Source: Candidatus Uhrbacteria bacterium (GTDB taxonomy: Bacteria; Patescibacteriota; Patescibacteriia; UBA9934). Taken from it: a DNA stretch of 5,074 nucleotides. The translations under genes were made by a program, and so were the position numbers. How positions within the stretch are numbered: the first letter of the stretch is position 1; every line of letters starts with the position of its first letter. Under the pieces are notes generated by a model. The model did not search any database. It was not told where the DNA came from and saw only the letters and a program-made list of their open reading frames with translations. Positions 1-5,074 of this stretch are shown piece by piece. The stretch spans positions 1-5,074 of the forward strand of contig CAITFQ010000049.1 of the NCBI GenBank assembly GCA_903891735.1. Direction: 5' to 3'.

Positions 1-1
1 A

Positions 2-937
2 GAAGAAAATATTTGGCTCTCTCAAAAGAAAATTGCCGAACTTTTTTCTACAACATCACAAAATATTACTCAGCACCTGGGAAATATATTTAAAGATGGC
101 GAGATCGATGAGTTGGCAACTTGTAAGGATTTCTTACAAGTTCAAAATGAAGGCGGCAGAGACATTCAAAGAACCGTTAAAATGTACTCATTGGAGGCTA
201 TTATAGCCGTCGGATATCGAGTTAATTCTGAGCGGGGTACACAGTTCCGGCAATGGGCAACTAGCATTTTGCAGAGCTATATTTATAAAGGCTATGCACT
301 GGATAGCGACCGTATGAAATACGGGTCTAGATTTAGTGCTAGATACTTCGAAGATCTCTACGAGGAAATAAAGGATATCCGTACCAGTGAACGGAGGATC
401 TACCAAAAGATTACGGATATCTACGCTACAGCCATAGATTACTCACCAAAGGCTGATGAGAGTAAGCAATTTTTTGCAACGGTGCAAAACAAGCTGCATT
501 TTGCTATAACTGGTAAAACAGCTGCTGAAATTATTGTTGATAGAGTTAGCAGCGAGAAAGATAAGATGGGTTTGACTTCGTGGCGTCGTTCGCCTGAGGG
601 AAAAATCTTGCCTAGTGATGTCGTTATTGCTAAAAATTATTTAGCTGGTCAAGAACTTGAACATCTTAATCGCATAGGCAACATGTATCTCGATTATGCT
701 GAAATGCAAGCAGCTAGAGGTAGGGCTATGACTATGCAAGATTGGGTTGATAAACTGAACGCATTTTTACAATTTAGTGAATACGAAATCCTTACCAATG
801 CTGGTAAAATTAGTCACGAAGTTGCGGAAGCGTTAGCTCTCGGCGAATATGAGAAATATCGTATTGAACAGGATAGGAATTACATTTCCGACTTTGATCG
901 TGAGGTGAAGAAAATAATGAAAACAAAAATGAAATAA
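2..937 (+). CDS. rhuM: RhuM family protein (5' end outside window)
   Basis: This is the 3' part of a RhuM-family gene: 311 codons are visible, reading open from base 2 to TAA at 935-937. The frame holds family-typical sequence from the first codons (NIWLSQKKIAELF, bases 8-46), so the start lies left of the window, probably by some 20 codons. A TTG at 113 is in frame but falls inside this conserved part and is not the start. The first ~40 residues resemble a helix-turn-helix followed by the family's NIF.DGE.DE stretch. Next come AIIAVGYRV and RGTQFRQWA (233-259), then the conserved C-terminal half with FFATVQNKLHFAITG, GKTAAEII, AKNYL and LTNAGKISHEVA. Family knowledge: RhuM is named from Salmonella pathogenicity island 3; its biochemical role is unknown, and members often sit in accessory or restriction-modification loci. 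A DNA-binding role is inference from the helix-turn-helix-like start. The gene is AT-rich compared with its neighbours, which suggests transfer. It looks intact to its stop. Confidence 0.93.
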   Translation, partial: EENIWLSQKKIAELFSTTSQNITQHLGNIFKDGEIDELATCKDFLQVQNEGGRDIQRTVKMYSLEAIIAVGYRVNSERGTQFRQWATSILQSYIYKGYALDSDRMKYGSRFSARYFEDLYEEIKDIRTSERRIYQKITDIYATAIDYSPKADESKQFFATVQNKLHFAITGKTAAEIIVDRVSSEKDKMGLTSWRRSPEGKILPSDVVIAKNYLAGQELEHLNRIGNMYLDYAEMQAARGRAMTMQDWVDKLNAFLQFSEYEILTNAGKISHEVAEALALGEYEKYRIEQDRNYISDFDREVKKIMKTKMK

Positions 938-939
938 CT

Positions 940-2037
940 ATGCCCACTCTCGTACGCGCCATCCTCGCCGATCTCGTCCATTACACCGTTTCCAAAACGG
1001 CGGCTTTAGAGCGTCTTGCCGAGCTAGAAGAACTAACGAAAACCTACGGGGGAGTCGCCGTCGTCAAAACTGTGCAGCGCCGCGCTAAGCCGGACAACCG
1101 CACCTACATCGGCAGCGGTAAAGTGGAAGAGATTGTGGCGGCAGGGAAGCTGCTCGGCGCTGATCTTTTGATTATCAACGAGGTGCTGAAACCGCAACAA
1201 ATCTTCAATCTCGAAGAGCTTCTCAAAGGAGCCAAAATTCAAGTCTGGGATCGCATCGATTTAATCCTCCACATCTTCGACAAACACGCCAAGACCGCGG
1301 AAGCCAAGCTCGAAATCGAACTGGCCCGCCTGCGCCACATGGGTCCGCGCATTTTCAACATGGGTGCCGAACTCGGCCGTCAGCGCGGCGGTCGTGGTAC
1401 GGTCGGCGGCAGTGGGGAAGGCAACACAGAGGCGATGAAACGCCACTTGCGCGAGCAAGAAAAGCAGATTTTACAAAAGCTCGAGAAATGCCAAAGCGTC
1501 CGCGACCAGCACCAACAGCATCGCAGGCGTCAGGCCAAGAAGACGGTGGCACTAGTCGGCTACACCAACGCCGGTAAAACATCGCTTTTAAACGCACTCG
1601 GCAAAAAACAGGAATACGCCGCCGACAAACTTTTCGCCACCTTGGACACCCGCGTGGCCGACGTTTACATCCCCGAATTAAACGCCACCATTTTACTCTC
1701 GGACACTATCGGCTTTATTGCCGGCCTGCCACCGCAACTCATTCGCGCTTTTCACAGCACGCTCTCCGAAGCCGCCAATGCGGATCTCCTCCTGCAGGTC
1801 ATCGACGTGAGCGACCCCAAGTACCTCGAGAAAACTGCCGTCGTCGACGACGTCCTCTCGCAGCTCGGCCTCACCGACCATCCCAAACTTCTCGTCTACA
1901 ATAAAATCGACGCTGTAAAGAAGCCCGCCGCGCTCAAAAAACTCCTCGGCAAATCAGCTATTTTAGTTTCCGCTCACAGCAAACTTGGCCTCCCAGAATT
2001 GAAGACCGCCATCGGCCAAAACTTCTCCACAACCTAG
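940..2037 (+). CDS. hflX: GTPase HflX, short form
   Basis: This encodes a 365-residue HflX, a GTPase of the TRAFAC/OBG-HflX group that binds the 50S subunit and, in studied bacteria, splits stalled or stressed 70S ribosomes. The N-terminal HflX domain (about 1-145) has the typical YIGSGKVEEI, LIINEVLKPQQ, VWDRIDLIL and KLEIELARLRHM stretches. A Gly/Arg-rich and helical linker follows (about 146-200). The G domain shows P-loop GYTNAGKTS (207-215), LFATLDTR (231-238, switch I), DTIGF (255-259, G3), NKID (321-324, G4) and SA (344-345, G5). The protein ends about 20 residues after G5, so the C-terminal domain of E. coli HflX (426 aa) is absent. The linker motif usually written GPGETQLE reads GSGEGNTE here (157-164). 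ATG at 940 gives a full N-terminal domain and lies 2 nt after the rhuM stop, with no Shine-Dalgarno motif; translation may be coupled. Its GC content is visibly higher than that of rhuM. Confidence 0.96.
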   Translation: MPTLVRAILADLVHYTVSKTAALERLAELEELTKTYGGVAVVKTVQRRAKPDNRTYIGSGKVEEIVAAGKLLGADLLIINEVLKPQQIFNLEELLKGAKIQVWDRIDLILHIFDKHAKTAEAKLEIELARLRHMGPRIFNMGAELGRQRGGRGTVGGSGEGNTEAMKRHLREQEKQILQKLEKCQSVRDQHQQHRRRQAKKTVALVGYTNAGKTSLLNALGKKQEYAADKLFATLDTRVADVYIPELNATILLSDTIGFIAGLPPQLIRAFHSTLSEAANADLLLQVIDVSDPKYLEKTAVVDDVLSQLGLTDHPKLLVYNKIDAVKKPAALKKLLGKSAILVSAHSKLGLPELKTAIGQNFSTT

Positions 2038-2038
2038 G

Positions 2039-2067
2039 TCGCAGTCTAGCCACTGATGTTGTATACT
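2039..2067 (+). promoter_or_regulatory. Possible promoter for the surface-protein pair
   Basis: The 60-nt gap after hflX contains TATACT (2062-2067), a 5-of-6 match to the sigma70-type -10 consensus. At 17-nt spacing, the -35 position (2039-2044, TCGCAG) is a poor match, and no extended -10 TG is present. A start near 2074 would give a leader of about 24 nt before the GTG at 2098. A 5-nt inverted repeat overlaps this expected start. The call rests on the -10 box and on the position between an unrelated housekeeping gene and a two-gene unit; chance is a real alternative. Confidence 0.35.
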
Positions 2068-2097
2068 ATGACTATCTAGTCACCGGTCTGCTTCTCT

Positions 2098-3933
2098 GTG
2101 GCCTATCACAATATCTTTCGTCGAATAACCACCCTCACTAGTCTCTCTGCCCTCGTCGGCGGAGTCTTGTCGTTTTGGCCTCGTGCTTTCGTCTTCGCGG
2201 CTGACGCTTCGAGCAGCTTAAACGACGTTGGGACGACGGCTGGCTTTGCCCAAACTGATCTCCTCACCATTGTCGGCAACGTCATCAAAGTCATCCTCGG
2301 TCTCCTCGGTGTCATCTTCTTGATCCTCATTATTTACGCCGGCTTCCGCTGGATGACCGCCGGCGGCGACGAAAAGCACATTGAGAAAGCCCGCAAAACT
2401 TTAGTCAACGCCACCATCGGTATCATCATCGTCTTGGCCGCATATGGCATCGCCACTTTCATTTTGAACGCGCTTGGCGCTGGCTCCGGCAGCAGCAGTA
2501 ACAGCACTAGCAACGGCACCGTGTCCGTCGAGGCTCTCTCTGGCTCGCTCGGCGCCGGCATTATTCGCGACCACTACCCAGACCGCAACGCCACGGATAT
2601 CGCTCGCAACACCCACATCATGGTCACCTTCGCTGAAGCCATGGACATCCCCTCATTTATCAAGGATTACAATACTAACGGCACTGGCACCGACGTTTCG
2701 GACGACACTAGCAGCGGCACCCTCATCGACAGTTCACTGGTCAAAATCTCCACCATCGACCCGAGCACTGGCCTGGAAGTTGTCAGCACCGACGTCGACG
2801 TCTACTTCACCGACGACCTCAAAACTTTCACCTTCGTGCCACAAGGCTACCTCGGTTCCGCTACCGCCGACACTCTCTATACTGTCAGCTTGAGTACCAA
2901 CATCAAAACCGCGGACCAAGCCGACGCATTCACCGGCGTCTACTCTGGCGGCTACGAATGGTCCTTCACCGTTGGCACCACCGTCGACCTCACGCCACCT
3001 CACGTTGTGTCTGTTGTTCCGGCTGAGAATGAAACTTTCGATCGCAACATCGGCGTGGAAGTCACCTTCAGCGAGGCCATTGACCCAACCTCCTCTACCG
3101 GCACGCGCACGGCTGACAGCGGCTTCCAGAATATCCAAACCGTCAGCGCTGCCACGGGCACAGCCCAAGCTGGTACTTACCAGATCAGCAACGGTTACAA
3201 AACCATCACCTTCACCTCCACCGACGCTTGCGGCACAAACTCCTGTGGTTCCACTATCTATTGCTTGCCTGCTAACGACGACATCACGCTCAAAATTGCG
3301 TCCGCTACCACCACCAAGAGTCCTCCTCAAGCCGACAGCTTCCCTTATGACGGTATCGTCGACGCCGCCGCTAACAGTCTTGACGGTAACGACGACGCTA
3401 CTGCTGGCGACGACTTCCCAGATTGGACTTTCTCTACTTCCGGCGACATCAACTTGAAGGGCCCCAGTATCAGTACTATTACGCCGAACATTCTGGGTGA
3501 GAACCAGGCTCTCGATCAAGCCGTCGTCATCACTTTCAAGGACGTGATGCGCACTCTCAGCCTAACTAGCGCCAACGTCAGCATGAGTAACAAGGAGACG
3601 AGTACCGGCGGCAGTCACGAAATGTGGTTTAACCCACGCAGCGTTAGCCTCGACGCCACCGGTGCCGAAGTCACGGATCCCATCAACCAAGCCGCCGTCC
3701 AAACGCAAACCACCATCAGTCACGGCACCTTCCTCGCCTCCGAGGGCGGTAAGACTTACCTCTACGGCGTCCTAGCCAGTCAGGATATCGAAAACGAGTA
3801 TCAGAACTGTTACGTCCCAGCCGCTGGCCCTGACGCCAGTGGGGCTGATTGCGCCGTTGATAGCAGTAATCCTTCCTGCTGCAACGGTTCGGCTCAGTCG
3901 GCTACTTGTGACCTTTTGCCCGTTACTCCTTAG
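2098..3933 (+). CDS. Secreted pilin-like two-helix protein with Ig-like (Big_5-type) domains
   Basis: This 611-residue protein is probably anchored in the membrane with most of its mass outside. A signal peptide (1-34, likely cut after VFA) leads to a short SSLNDVGTTAG segment (39-49). A T4SS_pilin / VirB2-TrbC-like module follows: helix 1 (about 56-81), a charged loop with GFRWMTAGGDEKHIEKARK (82-100) and helix 2 (about 104-126). A Gly/Ser/Asn linker (127-141) leads to three Ig-like units resembling Big_5 (SbsA-type), each with a VTFxEAMD-like strand at 176-183, 322-329 and 477-484. Units 1 and 2 close with WSFTV (288-292) and WTFST (443-447). Cysteines cluster at C378, C383, C389 and near the end (C571, C585, C594, C595, C604), fitting disulfides in an exported protein. 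GTG 2098 is chosen because an in-frame TAG lies at 2077-2079 and the next start-like codon (TTG 2167) would remove the signal peptide. No Shine-Dalgarno is seen. Function is inferred: surface attachment, pilus-like assembly, or envelope structure. Confidence 0.85.
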   Translation: MAYHNIFRRITTLTSLSALVGGVLSFWPRAFVFAADASSSLNDVGTTAGFAQTDLLTIVGNVIKVILGLLGVIFLILIIYAGFRWMTAGGDEKHIEKARKTLVNATIGIIIVLAAYGIATFILNALGAGSGSSSNSTSNGTVSVEALSGSLGAGIIRDHYPDRNATDIARNTHIMVTFAEAMDIPSFIKDYNTNGTGTDVSDDTSSGTLIDSSLVKISTIDPSTGLEVVSTDVDVYFTDDLKTFTFVPQGYLGSATADTLYTVSLSTNIKTADQADAFTGVYSGGYEWSFTVGTTVDLTPPHVVSVVPAENETFDRNIGVEVTFSEAIDPTSSTGTRTADSGFQNIQTVSAATGTAQAGTYQISNGYKTITFTSTDACGTNSCGSTIYCLPANDDITLKIASATTTKSPPQADSFPYDGIVDAAANSLDGNDDATAGDDFPDWTFSTSGDINLKGPSISTITPNILGENQALDQAVVITFKDVMRTLSLTSANVSMSNKETSTGGSHEMWFNPRSVSLDATGAEVTDPINQAAVQTQTTISHGTFLASEGGKTYLYGVLASQDIENEYQNCYVPAAGPDASGADCAVDSSNPSCCNGSAQSATCDLLPVTP

Positions 3934-3942
3934 CCCTCAGCT

Positions 3943-5074
3943 ATGCGTGTGTTCCGCCTAAAATACGTTCTCCCAGCTCTCGTGGCCGTCCTAGCCACTG
4001 GCGTATTTTTGCACGCCCCGCATCTCTTAGCCCAAACTACTAGCAGTTTACAAGACGTCGGCACCGCCTCCGGCCTGACTGCGGAAGATCCTAAAGTCAT
4101 CATCGCTCGTATTATCCGCGTGGTCATTGGCGTACTCGGCATTCTCTCAGTTCTCATCGTCCTCTACGGCGGCTTTACCTGGATGACGGCGGCTGGCAAC
4201 GAAGAAAAGCTGGAACGCGCCAAAAAAATCTTGGTCCGTGGCTTCATCGGCTTGGCCATCATCCTGATGTCCTTTGCCATCGCCAGTTTCATTCTCTCCG
4301 CCTTGCTCAACTCAACTGGTGCTGGCAGCGGCAACGGCAGCGATAACGGTAGCGGCGGTGGGGGCTTTGGCGGCAGTAGCAGCACCTCGGCTTTCAGTGT
4401 GACGGATTACTCGCCCGACGGTCCAGTCGCCATTCGCAACGTTCTCCTCAAAGTCACTTTCTCTAAAACTCTAGATTCTAGCACTCTGGACGGCAATCTC
4501 GTCGTCACCAATGCCAGCAGCGGGGCAGTCGTCGACGGTACCATCACCGTCAGCGGCAACAGCGCCAGTTTCCGTCCCAACACCGCTTGTCCTTCGCCGA
4601 ATGAAGATCGCTACTGTTTTGACTCCAACACCGCCTTCAACGTGGCCGTTTCCGAAAAAGTTAAAAGCAGCAACGGCACCACCCTCGTTTGCACTACTAC
4701 CAGCTGCGCCTCCTCCTTCACCACCGGCAGCTTAGTCGACACTGAAAACCCCACCGCCACTATCACTGTTCCCACCGGCAGCGTGGAATCTGGCTCGTCC
4801 GCCGTCGTCCAAGTTCATGCCACCGACGACAGCCAGGTTGCCGACGCCAATTTCAGCGCGGCTGACGTCCAGTTCGACTCCGTTGGCGCGACCGGCGATA
4901 ACTTAGCCGACGTCACTATCGAAACCAACTGGGACACCACTGCTCTGGCCGACGGAACTAGCTATAAGCTAAGCACCACCGTTACCGACATCGCCGGCAA
5001 CACCAGTGACGATACCATTCACGTCACGGCTCGTGGCCCGTGGTGTTTTAACGACGTCATTGACACCAGCCACG
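3943..5074 (+). CDS. Second pilin-like/Ig-like surface protein (3' end outside window)
   Basis: This reading frame opens at ATG 3943, 9 nt after the stop of the preceding gene, and stays open to the right edge (377 complete codons plus one base). The design repeats that of its neighbour: a signal peptide (1-30, likely cut after LLA), an SSLQDVGTASG segment (34-44), helix 1 (about 52-75), a charged loop with GGFTWMTAAGNEEKLERAKK (76-95), helix 2 (about 100-122) and a Gly/Ser/Asn linker (123-149). A Big_5-like domain follows (about 150-263, with VTFSKTLD at 171-178), then an Ig/cadherin-like domain (about 267-365, with ATDDSQV and the ending VTDIAGNTSDDT). The sequence then enters a segment beginning WCFND (C368), probably a Cys-containing repeat or linker that continues outside. 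Other cysteines are C216, C225, C250 and C255, likely disulfide pairs. The membrane modules of the two proteins match at 40 of 89 positions without gaps, but the Ig parts differ strongly. Co-transcription with the upstream gene is likely. No Shine-Dalgarno is visible. The role in adhesion or envelope assembly is inferred. Confidence 0.85.
   Translation, partial: MRVFRLKYVLPALVAVLATGVFLHAPHLLAQTTSSLQDVGTASGLTAEDPKVIIARIIRVVIGVLGILSVLIVLYGGFTWMTAAGNEEKLERAKKILVRGFIGLAIILMSFAIASFILSALLNSTGAGSGNGSDNGSGGGGFGGSSSTSAFSVTDYSPDGPVAIRNVLLKVTFSKTLDSSTLDGNLVVTNASSGAVVDGTITVSGNSASFRPNTACPSPNEDRYCFDSNTAFNVAVSEKVKSSNGTTLVCTTTSCASSFTTGSLVDTENPTATITVPTGSVESGSSAVVQVHATDDSQVADANFSAADVQFDSVGATGDNLADVTIETNWDTTALADGTSYKLSTTVTDIAGNTSDDTIHVTARGPWCFNDVIDTSH

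Noticed and set aside
113..115. TTG as the start of the rhuM gene
   Set aside because: The frame is open to the left edge and already encodes conserved RhuM sequence upstream of this codon, so the gene begins outside the window.
894..920. Promoter for hflX inside the end of rhuM (TTGATC, then TAATGA or AATAAT)
   Set aside because: The spacing is 15 nt for the poor -10 match and 13 nt for the better one. The region is simply AT-rich coding sequence.
2038..2097. Terminator after hflX
   Set aside because: There is no GC-rich hairpin followed by a T run. The only inverted repeat has 5-nt arms and no T tract.
2474..3457. Plus-strand open frames at 2474-2893 and 2972-3457
   Set aside because: They are out-of-frame shadows of the surface-protein gene with Pro/Thr/Ser/Leu-rich, low-information translations, whereas the main frame has a signal peptide, helices and Ig motifs.
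2734..3519. Long antisense open frame (261 codons)
   Set aside because: It lies wholly inside the surface-protein gene. Its openness follows from that gene's strong preference for C in the third codon position. Its translation is rich in Gly/Val/Ser/Asp without domain motifs, and no start context is visible.
3808..3933. Frameshift or premature stop truncating the first surface protein
   Set aside because: The following gene has its own signal peptide and full membrane module 9 nt later, which fits a natural gene end. Only homologue comparison could revive the idea.
2..5074. Alternative genetic code with TGA as a sense codon, as in some Patescibacteria
   Set aside because: No in-frame TGA was seen in the four coding regions, and the visible stops are TAA, TAG and TAG. 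The window gives no support for recoding, though it cannot exclude it.

Overview
The window looks like a piece of a Candidate Phyla Radiation (Patescibacteria) genome. The main reason is a tandem pair of secreted proteins, each with a signal peptide, a two-helix pilin-like (T4SS_pilin / VirB2-TrbC-like) module and Ig-like domains. I know this architecture mainly from that group. Supporting signs are a short HflX without its C-terminal domain and the absence of a Shine-Dalgarno motif before all three visible starts. The phylum is inferred by eye, and no lineage within it can be named.

Layout, all on the + strand. Bases 2-937 hold the 3' part of a rhuM-family gene whose start lies left of the window; it is AT-rich. 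Bases 940-2037 hold hflX, a ribosome-associated GTPase gene, starting 2 nt after the rhuM stop and clearly richer in GC. Bases 2038-2097 are the only real intergenic gap; they hold a TATACT -10-like box and a small inverted repeat. Bases 2098-3933 encode a 611-residue pilin-like/Ig-like surface protein with a GTG start. Bases 3943-5074 encode a second protein of the same design, still open at the right edge (377 codons visible). There is no gene-free stretch over 300 bases, and I saw no tRNA, rRNA, CRISPR array, insertion sequence or convincing terminator.

How the genes relate. The two surface proteins are paralogues over their membrane modules (40 of 89 residues identical in an ungapped hand alignment). 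They are 9 nt apart and probably co-transcribed, so they are best read as a pair of membrane-anchored or pilus-like surface proteins carrying beta-sandwich domains outside the cell. HflX is a housekeeping/stress GTPase with no evident link to them. The rhuM gene belongs to a family of unknown biochemical function, often found in accessory and defence-type regions. Its different base composition suggests it was acquired next to hflX. The part most worth pursuing is the tandem pilin-like/Ig-like pair.
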